Under the pieces are notes generated by a model, which saw only the letters and a list, made by a program, of their open reading frames with translations, had not been told where the DNA came from and did not search any database. Shown in pieces: positions 21,001 to 32,847 of a DNA stretch of 40,471 nt; positions within the stretch are counted from its first letter, which is position 1, and each line of letters begins with the position of its first letter. The stretch is from Perkinsus chesapeaki (taxonomy: Eukaryota; Perkinsozoa; Perkinsida; Perkinsidae), in the NCBI GenBank assembly GCA_013115145.1, contig JAAPAO010000286.1, forward strand, positions 1 through 40,471. The letters run 5' to 3'. A program made the translations under genes and the position numbers.

Positions 21001-23724
21001 CTCCTCCGCTGTCGACATCCCGAGCCGATAGAAATGAATAACGTCATCGAAAAGGACCTGCCCTACCGTACTATTGGTCAGAGTAAAAGGTGAACTCACC
21101 AAACAGATCTCTGCCATGGTCGGCAGGTAGGGCAGTAAGCGGCGAATGCTAGCCATAACTTGGTGGAACATTCCGGAGACAACCTGGAAGAAGGATTTGT
21201 AGTTCCAGGGAAGCTCAAGAAGACAGCAGCAGCAGCAACCAGTACACTATGGTAGCTACAGTCGATAACAAAACATAAGCCTGGCGGACGCTCAGTCGAT
21301 GAGCCATCAGGACCTGAGTTTGGGGAGTATTCTGGGGAAGAATAGTGCAGACATACGCAAGTAGTCCGACGGAGCAACATAGTCCACACTGCCATATTGA
21401 AGCTCGGCTCTATCTCTTATACCAGCAACTGGACATTGATGTATCTGGACAAGGCCACAGATGGCTCTCAATGGCTGTATGGATAGAGGCAATAATGCGG
21501 CTGCAGCGGTAACTGCTATAGGCAACAACCACGCTATTCACTCGAGCAGGACGGTTTGCTGGAAGTTTTAACAGATCGTCCCTCCTCCTTACAACGACAG
21601 GGAAGATAGAAAGCAACACTTAACTAACTTTCTAAACTACTTCTCTTTGGATTGAAAAGAACTTGAGGATTTCGATTTATCAATCGGGTGTAAGTAAACC
21701 GCATGGAGTCAGAATGCACAGCTTGCCTGAGGGACTTCCATGACATAGCTGCAAAAGTTGCAAACACACTCCTCACCCTCACCGATCCATTGGAATGCAG
21801 GGTTAGCATAGGCTCTACCTGATCACAGCCACTACACTGTATTAGACGAGGAACAACAAAGAAGTATCTCGACATATGGCTGGATTGATACCGTCCTCGG
21901 TATCATACCGTATTTCCCTAAAAAGTGCTTGGAGGAACACCCATCTCGAAGGGCTTTGCTGTTTTTCCAGTGGTAAAAGGAGTTATATCAGTTATATTAT
22001 AACTCAGTCTCATAACAAGACTACAACCAGTACAGATCCGCCCTCGCTGATCGCTAAGGTTCAAGTCTCGACACGGAGAAGTATTCGGGACAGATTTAAA
22101 GCTCACATCGTGGGCAGCGCATTGGCCCTGACTCTGCGTAGTTGATTAGGGGTATGTCCTTCTCATCATTAGACAATTCAGCAAAGGGCTGTGCTATAAT
22201 ACCAATAGCAACGCCTGAGCTATGTACAGTAGACTGGAGTGCTGGTATCTGCTGGGCACCCAGGTAGGTGATGAAGGCCACCACAAGCGGGCAGTACGGT
22301 ATAGGTTGTTGATCGCAGGAAACGTGAAGACGCATTGCCCTTGTCGATAGCGGTGTAGACGCTGCACGCCGACGGCGGCAGCTGACAGAGACACGTTCTT
22401 GGCGATGACTGAGATGACCGACAACCGACTCCGGTCCTGTCAGTCTCGAAGCGGCGACCACCATGACGTTTGATAGGCTCTGATGGCCCCGTCGGTCGAG
22501 GGACCGAAGCTGCGTCAATCTTAGGGCCGCCGCCGCCGGGCCCAGCTCTGCTGTCTCCGACGGACATGCCTGAGCAAGCCGCCACCCTGTCCTCGGTGAG
22601 AAAAGCTTGTCCTACTAAACGGGACATGGTGATACTGCCGATTGCTGCGTGCCCTTGAAGGACTGCTTCCGGATGCTGATCGAGCATAGTTGTTCGGAGA
22701 TGAGTCGTAGGAGAGTGCAGCATCGCTGGCATCTACACAAAGAATAGTCCATACAAGCTCAGCCGTGGATGCATGTGGTCGACTACATTAAAAATATACA
22801 ATATCTACATTCTATACAGAGGAATAGTTTCGAGAAAAACCTGCAGAAGTTGCTGTTTACGTCGTTCGGTACCACAGAGTGAATTCGAGGGGTTAGCTTA
22901 GCCAAGTTGGGCGAGGAAGCCAATCATTAGTGCTAGTACACAGGTGGGGTAATGACAAACTGCTATATTTAAGACATACCACTGATGCTTCTGAGGCGAG
23001 GAGGAGGCAGACCAATAGGGGCTACCCTTGAGGAGGAGGAGTAGAAGGAAGACATCGGCACCTTACAAACTCGAGCTCGCAGTGGCAAGTCTTCAGCCAA
23101 CAGCATAGACTCACCGATAGCTCAGCAACATCGCCAGAAGCATGATAGTCTGAGCACTTCGGAACAGACACCGGGGCATTCACCGGTGGTGGAGGAGGAA
23201 GCCTGCCTCGATCTCTACCGTATGGCTGAGCAGCAGCAGCATCACGAGAATAGACATCAACACATGATCTAGCCTCACGGAAATGTGCTCCTATCAACGA
23301 CTGAAAGTGTTCCTAATGCTATAAAATGTCATGTTCCCGGACCGAAAGGCGGCTGATGCTGCGGTCCGCCCGGCACCGACTCCCTCCTAAGAGGCCTCAC
23401 CACTAAGAGCGGCCTGCTGCTGACATAAGGGATGTTATGGTTCACCGCGGTTGCCTCGACATGTTCGTGTGGGGGTGCTTGGGCCGGGGCGTATTCTGGT
23501 ACTCGAGACAGATGAATCGGCGACGGACACTTCTCAGGGCTAACACCTGCCCTCGAGGCATCGCTATAAGCAGCAGCAGCCTCAGAGGCAACCCCACCTC
23601 GATAGGCGCTACTGCTACGCCTGCTGCCATCGGGGGGACCTCGAGGGGAATGCAACGTCCCATAGTAACTCGTAACCGGACCGGAATGCTGGATAGGGTA
23701 CTCATTGCTCGTGCTGTGATGCAT
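18033..23724 (-). CDS. SEC24: SEC24, COPII coat cargo-binding subunit, about 20 or more exons
   Basis: SEC24 pairs with SEC23 and selects cargo at ER exit sites. N-terminus (about 23724-22520): Pro/Gly/Ser-rich low complexity. Zinc finger CPRC...CNFC, with the first Cys pair split between exons ending 22107 and starting 21818. Trunk: ELQYGSVDYVAPSDYL, PPGLCFVIDCSYHSVL, VLFDDVIHFYRLG, SSCGAAALQVAVDGLAKHGG, VDTFLGAPSAAEVNEAV, DIARAVTKAAAYGCVVQAR. Beta-sandwich and helical part: RVHTLRLPVTTSL, VESLTNLLARHAAEEM, LLLPETLKLMPLYIGGLLK. Gelsolin fold: VYLIDDAQTLRLYIGREI, then SYVDLLCHIHRQ near the stop. Resolved 3' exons: 19600-19459, 19377-19296, 18938-18688, 18634-18560, 18516-18388, 18343-18261, 18220-18106, 18062-18033. 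Start uncertain: 23724 is used, but the frame stays open to an ATG at 24048. Some trunk splice sites are unresolved. Confidence 0.93.
19000..19130. other. AT-rich block inside a SEC24 intron
   Basis: It lies within the 357-base intron 19295-18939, far longer than the usual ~44. The block is nearly pure A/T with repeats of TTAATAAGATA and its complement TATCTTA, so it can fold. It may be a decayed insertion. Nothing coding is seen. Confidence 0.6.
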
Positions 23725-24182
23725 GGATAGTTTATGAGGCCTTATGCCATACCAAGGCCAATCTGCAGCTGCTGCTGACACCACTAGCGGCAAGGATCGG
23801 CTTATCCACAGTGGAAGCTCGTCAAACCTTCCACTGTGAGCAGCTACGAAGTGTGCCCCTGAGGAAGGCGACAGTGCGGAAGACGGAGCTTCCGGTGCTA
23901 ATAAGAGTGGGACAAATCGGATTGTGTCGTTCTGTCTCCAAGGTCGGTTATAAATTAACACTGTTACTCTGATCCTTTGATTGATAAGAAAACTAGCATA
24001 GGAATGGTGACAGCACTTGGTTATGATGGGCAGCGATACTCCAACCACCGGCAGGCGAGTACAACAAGGAGAAGGACAGAGAACGATCGACAGAAATAAA
24101 CGGAAGGAGGCAAGAGTGACTTCGTCGGTGGTCTCGAATACATTGTGACACCCCCTTCTGCATCGCTTCTACCATCACTAAA

Positions 24183-25393
24183 TCAACACTGGCAGTTGGG
24201 CAGTTCATTAGAGCAATTATTAGCATTCCTGTCGTGCTCGTGGGGCGATATCTTCATACCACCTTGAGCCGTCAACTCTTGCTGATTCCTTCCCTCCGCT
24301 TGAGCTCGACTACGCTGGTTATAAATCTCTGAGAATTAATGACCAAACTCCACATCCCTCTCTAGAGTAGCCAACCCTACCCTGGAGCAGCTTCTCGAAT
24401 ATGTACTTTACATTCACTGAAGACACCGCTGAAGCCTCGGCAAAAAACAAGCCGTTTTCCTTGGCAAATGCCGCTGCCTCTTCAGTGCTCACCTGGCACC
24501 CAATTCAATCCGTCAGAGGTAACACAGGCTCACGGCTCATCATCCGAATAACTTTACGAGCCACGGATTATATACACTCGAGAAAACCTTCCAAATTTTC
24601 GCCCCGCTATGTTTACACTTTGCATCTATTTCCTACACAGTGCTGTAATGGCTTCTATAAAGCAAGACCAGAGCCTTTGAGACACTCCAACACTAATGCG
24701 TGAGATCTGCCACTAGGCGGTATGATCCGCGTTAAACATGAAATGGTAACACTACCATTTTTACCATACACCAAGTCGTCCGTAAAAAAAGTTATTATTT
24801 CTACTCTCAAGATACTACCGCTTGAGTCCCGTTGTAGGATTCCTATTACCTGTCTGGTCGATGGATCCTTGTCGACCAAATCGATCTTATTGCCGACCAA
24901 CAGTATAACAATATCCGGTTCAGCATTCTGCCTTAATTCCTCCTACACACCACTTATATAATCCTATCTAGGCCCGAGATTCCACTACCATCCACTTTGA
25001 GCAATTCACAAATGTGTTCCGTCTGGTCACATCATACACCAGCAGGGCTCCTACGGCTCTTCGGTAGTGTGCGGATGTTATGGCTCTATAACGCTCTTGC
25101 CCTGCGGTATCCCTAACAACCAGGCCTTCCAACATTACCCACCACGTTACTACCATATCTGAGCCTTCACCGTGCCTCCTACTGGCAAGGGAACTGTCCT
25201 AGTGGCGAATTCTACACCGATCGTTGCCGTGGGAGCACGAGGGAGAGTCCCCTTGATGTAACGTGATAGAAGATGAGTTTTGCCGACCGTTGCATCACCC
25301 ACTAGGACAACTGAAATCGACTTCCGAATTTAGCAAGTGTGCTTTAGTCCGAGCTTCAGTACTTTTGTAGAGGTGATCGTAGTCGTCGTCCAT
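24183..25393 (-). CDS. RAB11: RAB11 small GTPase, 6 exons, 220 aa
   Basis: Membrane-recycling and late secretory GTPase. Exons (minus) 25393-25363, 25310-25154, 25112-24989, 24942-24850, 24492-24381, 24328-24183 sum to 663 bases. Start [20 protein letters not shown] is the RAB11-type N-terminus with the P-loop G15-T22. Then TIGVEFATR (switch I; Thr is the Mg-binding residue), [20 protein letters not shown] (switch II and RAB11 signature), [14 protein letters not shown] (base specificity) and EASAV. The C-terminus ends Cys-Gln-Cys, a double-geranylgeranylation motif. Length matches the family (~216). Intron 4 (24849-24493, 357 bases) contains a perfect AAATGGTA/TACCATTT hairpin at 24741-24760. 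Next on the same strand is SEC24, another traffic gene. Confidence 0.97.
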
Positions 25394-25839
25394 TTAAAAG
25401 GTATTTAGTAACAAGGAACCAGAGGAGATTCACAAACGCTGACAAATTCATACCACTCTTTCGTCAAATCCTACACGAACTTCTCGTCACAGATACCTGC
25501 CTGAATGCACTGAGACCTCAAATACTGCACTCCATAAGTACAGGATTTGATACCGGGGAAATACCGGCTTTGCTAGGGCACATACCTGTTCCGCGCTGGT
25601 GTCGAGAAGTCTTCGTTAAGGAAATGTAAGATTTTCTAAGTGCGCAAGATTGATTTGCTCTTGAAGCCGATAGTCGAGATGTCCTTTTCGGTGCCGGGTG
25701 ACAATATACAAAACGTGTAGCTTACTTTGAACAAACAGTACGCCAATGGTCAAAAGCATTCACGCCATTCTTACAATAAGCCCTGTATTCTGCATTCGAT
25801 CTCTCCAAAGCGTCCTGGTAAGTACCGAGATACCGTTGA
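25394..25839. other. Divergent promoter region / possible 5' exon of ankyrin gene
   Basis: Spacer between RAB11 (minus) and the ankyrin-repeat gene (plus). A frame rich in His/Ser/Pro (about 25740-25828) ends at a good donor (GTAAGT, 25829) and may be an upstream exon of the ankyrin gene. The start codon was not settled. Confidence 0.4.
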
Positions 25840-27384
25840 ATGCAGCGCAGTGTGACAAAGCAGATCGAAATAGAGGAGATAGAGCCTCCTGTTATAACCA
25901 GCGGTGGGTATAGAGACGTCTTGGCAGAGGCTCTGCGAGATAACAGGAGCGCTGCGGACATACACAGTACTCCTCATCGGAGTAACTCATTCGATCATCG
26001 TATCCCCGATCAGATATCATACAAGAATGGTATAAAGTAAGCTCAACGATGGGCACTTCAGAGGCAACAGTCTTAGTGGATCTGAACGCAGAGGATGCCA
26101 TTACTGGTCGAACGCCTTTGCAAGAGGCTGTATTTAGAGGGCAAAGAGACACGGTGAGTAATGATACTTACTAATTACCAAACACTCATTGCTCGTGGTT
26201 ACTGTACTGCTGGTTAATTACGCGTCAGAAATGTCATACTTCACCCGATATCGCACTGAGTAAAAGTGATGCTCGGAGATGGATGTAAAAGATACCCCAA
26301 CTAAAGGCGATTTCGCAAAGAATCACTGCTCAGCGATTCAGATTCGAACACTAGAGGAGCTCAATTTCGAAGTTGAGCGCACCCATAATGCACGAGTGTG
26401 CAAGGGAGACTATCACATCCATACGTTCGTCGCAGGTCCGCCTCCTACTACACTACCCTGATGTCGACGTCGATGCTCCAACCCCACAGGGTGCTACCGC
26501 TGCCTATATGACTATACCTGATCGATGTGACATCCTCCCACTGCTCATGTCCGCTGGATCCAGTCCCGTCGAGGGTTGGAGGTAGCTCCTTAAGAATCTA
26601 TCCGTCCACTTCGACCTCAGACGTGGAAAATCTCCGTTGGAGAGAGCGGTTGAGACTGAGTCTATAGAATGCTTATCCGACCTTTATCGAGTGTCACCGT
26701 TTATCCTTCATCCGAACGAGGCTCCCGATGAGGGTGCGGAAGAACTTCTCAATATGGCATGGGAACCTGAGACGCAGTCATCGGCTAGCCATAAAGGGTG
26801 GGCTCTTGCATCCTTCAGTTAATACTCGTAACTGCAATGCAAGGTACACAGAGTTCAAGGCCCGTGTGATGGAGAAGGCGAGCAAAATCGCAACATTGGA
26901 CAAGCGTGAGGCTTTCTTGTCCCAGATTCACTTTCCCAGACTTCTTCAGGGTTGCCCATCATACGTTATCTCCATGCACTACACTTTGACTCCTTCGCTG
27001 TTGGCTTCACCTGGTGTGTTCTCGAGGCAGTCACCTTCTTCACGGCACTGTTCTTGCCTTTGCTCTGCCTCTATCACCTGGTTGTATGGGGCCCGCTAGA
27101 CTCAAGAAGGCCTTTAGAAGTATCAAGCATGCTTGGCATTGGGGATCCCCTCAAGTAGCAGTCTATGCTATTCAATGGGCTATTCGTCAGTCAGGACCCA
27201 AATGGGCTCCTCTGGTGCTTTGCTGCCCGAAAGTGCTCCGCCAACTGCACGGCTCAAGTGTCGAGGAATCCTCAGTACTACCGAAGAGATAGATGTTGAA
27301 GCTTGTGGAAGATTTGACATTGACTGCTTCTCACGAGTGATTTCCATGAAGAATGCCTGCTGGCTCAGTGTCTTCGTGAGTTAG
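25840..27384 (+). CDS. Ankyrin-repeat protein with membrane segment (5' and 3' ends uncertain)
   Basis: Exons joined in frame: to 25999, 26062-26153, 26436-26581, 26621-26797, 26844-26905, 26950-27083, then probably 27118-27365+. Ankyrin repeats: GRTPLQEAVFRGQRDTVRLL, DVDVDAPTPQGATAAYM, RGKSPLERAVETESIECLSD. A linker follows, then a long hydrophobic stretch (FAVGFTWCVLEAVTFFTALF and on to CLYHLV) long enough for one or two spans. The last part is Ser-rich and contains CGRFDIDC. The layout (ankyrin repeats, then membrane spans, then a Cys-containing stretch) recalls ankyrin-DHHC palmitoyltransferases, but the DHHC signature and spacing are absent. An ankyrin ion channel is an alternative. Intron 27084-27117 would be only 34 bases, so that junction is doubtful. 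It may continue into the membrane gene to the right. Confidence 0.6.
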
Positions 27385-27534
27385 CACTATCTACTCTACT
27401 TGTTCCTCATCACGTCATAGTCATGTCTCCTACCTAAGCGTTCAACTTGCCTTTTCGGGGATGTCAACCCCGCCAACAACACGCGTTACTTTGGCGCCTC
27501 TGTATTTTCTTTAATGCGCTTTCGATAGTCTACC

Positions 27535-29731
27535 ATGTCACATTGCCGTGAGATGAAGGACAATGGCTCTTGCTACCTCTGTCATCAGGTTAAGGTTCCA
27601 AGCATGTACGTCTCAGTCGGTGGTTTGGATGATTTCTTCTCACCAGAGGAGAGTAATCTCATCCCCCCCGACTGCCTGATGCCGAAAGCTCTCTCTTTCA
27701 GCACTTCAAGAGCGTTTGAAAATAATCGACCGGCGCCGTTTGATTCTGAGGATAGTTCATTATACTGAACTTGTGGTGCGCTGGTCAGCCTTGCTCGCGG
27801 TCGTCATATGGGTAAAGCCAATGCCTGCTACAGCTAACCTTGATATTATCCTTCAGATGGCATACGTAACAGATAGGCCAATTCTTGCAGTGACACTCAT
27901 GAGCGTTGGTGGATTACGCGTTGGCACTTCACTTCTCTTCACGGCACAGTAATCCGTCTCGATGAGCAACCCGGCGTTGATATCATTGCTCCTCCTCTGC
28001 CGCAGGGCTAAGGAGTCTCATCTTCTTGCTGTATTCGGGCAAGGTGCTCATAAGGTCATTGAAACTCGGATGAGGGCTCTTATGCGAACTGCCATCGAAG
28101 ATGAACCTGCGGGAGGAGCCACGACAGGGGAAAAGGTGCGCACCCCTCCCGAAACTGGTCCAGTGTCACTCGAGAGTCTTTACTTTTCAGATAATGAGGT
28201 GGCTCTTGAAGTTTTACTGTCGAGGATATTTTTCGCCGAGACGCAGTTCGCTTCTAGTGCCTCTAGCAACTGTTCTGGTCATCTCCATTGCAGCAGTAAG
28301 GTGGTCTATACTCATTATAGTCGGTAACACATCTTCCAGGTGACCTTCACAACCCACGGTCAATGGCTTTACTATGGGATGTTCCCCACAATGTAGGCTT
28401 CTGGTAGCTCGACATATCAACGCATCTGCTAAGATACAACCCTGCAGTGCCTCCAGTAGAAGTATTTGGTCGAGCCGGATCATTGGAAAGATATTTTGCT
28501 GTGTGGATGGAGGCTCTCTTCATAATAGTCACAACAGAGATGCTGTGAGACTATCGTGTTCAACGCAATTGTTTGCCTCTCTCTCACTGTCCGTTACGTA
28601 GCACACGTTCCTGGGGAGTATTAAGCCGGCATTGGATGGTTGCTGTTGGATGGTCGGAGCGAACTGAGACGACTGATTCAGAGTGCATCACAATTAAACT
28701 ACTGTACCCTCAGCTCGGACGTTCCCAGAACACTACGAGATGCAATTATTACACTCTCACGCTTCCGCACCGGTGTGACGTGTATCTCTCACACGCTTGG
28801 TGAATGCTTGTATCAATTCCGTTCGACTTGTGAAAAACGATCATGGGAACCAACAAGCATCGGCATCCGCTCTAGGTTTGGTATATGCGTTTATGCAATC
28901 GTCGCAATAGCAATACTCGAGGGTCGGTTAGATGGACAGAGGTAAGCAGTTACGGGCTGGCAGGGCGACTCCAGTAGTATTATCACTCTCAGGTATCTTA
29001 TGGAATCGTCTCACTACGTCGGATCTAATCCTGGAGAAGGCCAACATTTTCAGAAAAGTATGATAGTCGCAGCTCATCGAGACCGACATTTACCCCTATT
29101 CCCAGCACGCATATCAGACCGCCGCCGATAATAGGGACCACGTGATGGCACCTGCTTAGATCGCTATTCCAATACCTACTGCATTGGTGTGGCAGAGTGG
29201 CAAGGATGTTCTTGTTTAGGATGTGCAAGCGCCGTGAATCAAGTCTCTATTGATCAGTGGAGGCTTCTAAGACAACCCTTAATGTATCTCTACTCGTTTT
29301 ACATAGTAAGCTCTCGTAGACAATGTTTGTCATCCTGAATCGTGTCTCTGACATCGTGAAGGTAACACTCTTCCTGGGTGCCGGAATCGACATACTACTA
29401 CTCCTGAAGCAGCTGCCTGTTGGCCTTAATTACATCGGCAATGTCGCCACCATCTTCGTTTGGTGGTCGCTCCCGCTTGCAATCGGTAAGGGACCAATGC
29501 TTGCTAGAATTCCGCAAGCTTTTTCCAGGTCTCTTGTGGGTCGCGTTCCTAGCAGCTCGATCGAATTCGGTCTCCAAAAGTATGGATCAGCTACAATTTA
29601 CTTTGCCGTGCTTTCGAGCCATTGAATGGCCCACCGCCGTCTTCTCTTTATTGCTGACCATTTGCACGTACGGGCTTGAGCTCTATCTATTCACTCTCAC
29701 CACTGTCAAGGAAGACACCGCTCCCCTCTAG
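27535..29731 (+). CDS. Polytopic membrane protein region, exon structure mostly unresolved
   Basis: The first exon is probably ATG 27535 (CREMKDNGSCYLCHQ), joined by a ~50-base intron to LQERLKIIDRRRLILRIVHY and a span ELVVRWSALLAVVIW. Further hydrophobic segments lie in successive plus-strand frames: LATVLVISIAAVRWSILIIV (~28260-28325), AVWMEALFIIVTTEM (~28500-28545), RFGICVYAIVAIAILEG (~28870-28925), IVKVTLFLGAGIDILLLLK (~29355-29410), NYIGNVATIFVWWSLPLAIG (~29430-29485) and TAVFSLLLTICTYGLELYLF (~29635-29695). Seven or so spans suggest a channel, transporter or receptor; I cannot name the family. It may be one gene with the ankyrin part, two genes, or a decaying copy, since several frame changes lack clean splice sites. 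Confidence 0.5.
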
Positions 29732-30879
29732 AATCTAGATTCGTGCTTGTTGCTACATCCGGCAATCCGGATAACCTAATCATCATGCGATTTGCATGGT
29801 TGCTGCCATTGAGTTGAGTTAACAGTTGCTATCCCCTGAAGTTCGTGACATAGCGGAGCTTACTGAAACCGAGTAAGTGCCACTAAGAAGGGACCGATGG
29901 TCATATCTCTGGTCACACGGTGTGACTCACACCCGCCGCAGATCAGTAGTGTGCCATTACAGAAAAGAATTTGCTCTTTGAGGCCCTATCGTACTGCTAA
30001 CGTAATGCCACACAACGTTGGGGTAGTGAAGTGAGTTCATTGAACAATCTTCCGTTGCCTTTGAATTCTTCTTGCTGAATCTCAAAGAGTCTTGCTTAAT
30101 CTTGCTTAAAAAATTAACTCTGGTCAGACGATGAAACATAGTAGATCAAAATTCATACTTCAGGCTGTCTATTACGGTATATCGCCAGCACTCCCCCATA
30201 TTGCACCACAACCCGCAGCCAAATGGCAGGACAGGGACGCCGTCTTGTTGTGGAAGCTACCATAGAGAGAGTTGAACACAGCAAGCAAATGATGAGTCCA
30301 CGGTGGCTGCAACGACTTTCAACTTTAGCAGCTTTCTGCGAATTCGAAACTGTCCTTTCTAACTGTAGCTTCATCCATGTAGTCCTCTCCCCTTTGTACC
30401 TATTGTTATTGTGCTATAAGTACAACAAACCCATGCGAGCCTACTTCCATGTAGTATCCCTCAGTTGTCTCACCACGTATGCCTCCCACACTGCCACTCC
30501 TACCCTTAACGGGCGCGAGTCTGGCAACTTGTTTCACAGCCGGGTGCGATAAGTATCCCCACCTCTCCTCCCTGAACGGAGACTGCGGGTGAGCCTACGG
30601 CCCGTCCAGGGGTTTGAGTTTGGACCCCCCCCCCGAGGCGCCCGGCGCCGACAAATAATGTCACCCGGCGGGTGCTACTCTTGCTCGCGCGCATTGACTC
30701 GGCGACTTCAAGACTGTTAGGGCAACCAGTAGACCCTCTGTCAGTCTTGTATCACCGGCGCTTCACACGTTCTGTATTCGCCAGCTCCGTCGCTGAGAGT
30801 TCCCTTCTCCCAGTGCCCGCACTAAGAGGTTTCATATCTCATATGACGCGAGTCACGTCACCTTGCTCTGATACCTAAG
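29732..30879. other. Gene-poor spacer
   Basis: No supported gene. It contains a 15-base odd palindrome GTCACAC-G-GTGTGAC (29912-29926), a C10 run in a GC-rich patch (30625-30634, patch about 30560-30670) and an unclassified 109-codon plus frame (30223-30552) with a hydrophobic middle. The frame has competing frames on the other strand and is not called. Confidence 0.45.
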
Positions 30880-32020
30880 TAACTTAGCGTAAGTTAGACC
30901 TAACCTATGGTATGGCGGCTACAACTATACATGCGGGTTCCAGTACATTTGAAACCAACCCCTAGTAAGGGTGGGTAAGCTCGAATCGCGGTGAGGGTCC
31001 CTTACCACGATTCTAAATTTGAGAGTAGTTTAGTAATGTACATCCTCTGAATTAAACTCGATGAAGGAGTATAAAACGGCATATCAAAGGGGAAACAAGT
31101 ACAATACTTTACTATACCCAGCGAATCCCGCTGTCTTTATCGACCACTTTCCTTCACAAACGAATACAGCCCCTCTGTCTAGGACCTAGTGTGAGGTGAT
31201 CGGGACGATTCTCTCAGCTTCCGCCACTCCGCTTGCGAGGCTTCTCCGCTAGCCAGAAGCTTTCATTCAGCGTAGTAACCAACGTTGTCGATGTGACTAG
31301 TATTCTCGAAGACCTCCCAAAGCGGGGATTGCTTAATATTATCCCCGTTGTGCTCCTTGAGCAGCCTTTGCCTTACTGCTCTCGCTTAGTGCCTCGTCCG
31401 GGCTGGTAGGTAGTCTTCCTTCTTGGGCGTGTCAATCTCATTAATACTTCTTCTAGCACTATAAGCACGGCGATGTCACATCGCCAGTGGGAAGGACATC
31501 ACTCACGGGCATATTTCTGAAAGCTCAGTTTCACTGAGCTTCTCTGACATTTTATTGGCTGACTTCAGCTAATAAAATGTCAGCCTGACGAGCGGCTTCC
31601 CGGTCCGCTTTTCCCTGCGCGACAAAAGTGTGGTGCTCAACTCCGCTCCGGAACTACATCCACTCCCCTTAGTAATCCCACTGCGATATTCGCAGTGTCC
31701 TGTGACGACTCTAGGGGCTTGCTGCGTTCTAATACAGTATTATCAGGTGAGTTACTCACCGTGAGTACACCAGTAACGCGAAGGAGTCTCTACGTATTGT
31801 TAGTTTCTATGGTGCTAACAGGAAATGAGTTTAATTCAGAGGATGTAAGTTCCTAAACTACTCTGAAAATTAGAATAATGCGCAATTTTGTGCACAAAAT
31901 AGGACAGGGAGATCTTACGGGAGTTAGACCAGCGCTGCGCTGGTTGCGGCAACCAAGTTGTCAGAATGATAAGGTTATAGGAGTATACAGCCGAAATGAA
32001 CCTAAGGTTCAGAACCTTGA
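30880..32020. repeat. Cluster of compact hairpins / palindromes, possible structured RNA
   Basis: No coding frame of note. In order: TAACTTA/TAAGTTA (30880-30896); a 14-bp stem with one mismatch and one wobble (30984-31012); CGGGGAT/ATCCCCG (31323-31347); TGCTC/GAGCA (31351-31363); GGCGATGT/ACATCGCC (31469-31485); AAGCTCAG/CTGAGCTT (31521-31541); a 19-bp stem, 31544-31562 pairing with 31565-31583 with a two-base loop and one G-T pair; CACTGCGA/TCGCAGTG (31679-31697); TAATAC/GTATTA (31730-31742); GGTGAG/CTCACC (31746-31760); TGTTAG/CTAACA (31799-31820); TTTTGTGCACAAAA (~31888-31901); CCAGCGC/GCGCTGG (~31930-31944) with GGTTG/CAACC abutting; and AAGGTTC/GAACCTT (~32003-32017). The density is well above the rest of the window. 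Confidence 0.75.
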
Positions 32021-32847
32021 AACTTGGAACATTATGCACCTTCCTCCTCTCTCCTTGACCACAGCAAAACTCGCCGTTGTTAAGGACTTTTCGCACTGAA
32101 CGGAGATTGCGCATACTGTACTTCTTTCCACTACAGGACACTTCAATTTTGAGTGCGTGTGTGAGTTTAGAGTCCAACGGCAAAAATGGCTCAGACTATC
32201 CCGCTACCCGCGAAAAGCTCGCTGCGAATAATTAAGAGTATAGGTATCGTGAAAAAAGCACATCTAGGAGGCTAACTACTTCCGTTCAAGTAACCGCTGG
32301 CCGAGAAGTATAGTGAGTGTCTCGCTAATACTGCGGAACGCTCTTGAAATCGACGTCTGAATGCGACAGTCATATAACTAGTTGTTAAACAAACCCATAA
32401 TGGCCTTCATATCAGTGCACCACATAACATGTATGACTTATTCATACAGTGTACTGTACATCTGATTTGACATATCATATCTAGTGCGAATCAGAGCAAC
32501 CACTAAGGGATCGATTCTGTACTCGTGGTGGATGGTGAAGTGATTGGCGACAGGACGGCTATTATAAGGTCCTTATTTACACTGGTTATAACTCAAAGCT
32601 CCTTTCTCGGAAATACTGAAAAGTGATCTTCGCCAGGCTCGAACGAGAGTAAAAAACGAAGATTACCGAGCGAAGTGTAATTCTGGTTACCAGATTATAA
32701 TCAGAAATGACAATCACTGACCCTCCTAGCTAACGAGGTCGACGAAAAGATAAATATTCTCTGCTATCTGGTGCAGCCAGCGCTGAAGCCCCCACTTGGG
32801 CCGCCCCAGACGGTGAAAGATAGAGTGCTTCCTAATGTTTCCTGGCT
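32021..32847. other. Intergenic, no gene seen
   Basis: About 830 bases between the hairpin cluster and the GNAT gene stop. Shorter palindromes continue (TGTACTGTACA near 32455, GTATGA/TCATAC near 32430). The 115-codon minus frame at 31836-32183 crosses the hairpins and shows no motif. Confidence 0.45.

Noticed and set aside
27270-27365. A DHHC palmitoyltransferase domain in the ankyrin gene (CGRFDIDC...ISMKN)
   Set aside because: The DHHC tetrad is absent, Cys spacing is off by one to two residues on each side, and the upstream C-x2-C...H-C pattern is missing. Kept only as an architectural resemblance.
31320-32020. U-snRNA, 5S or ribosomal RNA in the hairpin cluster
   Set aside because: None of the conserved snRNA, 5S or rRNA core sequences I know could be found on either strand.
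32175-32200. Spliced-leader RNA gene (short resemblance to an alveolate leader)
   Set aside because: Only a few consecutive bases match (around AAAATGGCTC), with no donor or Sm-site context.
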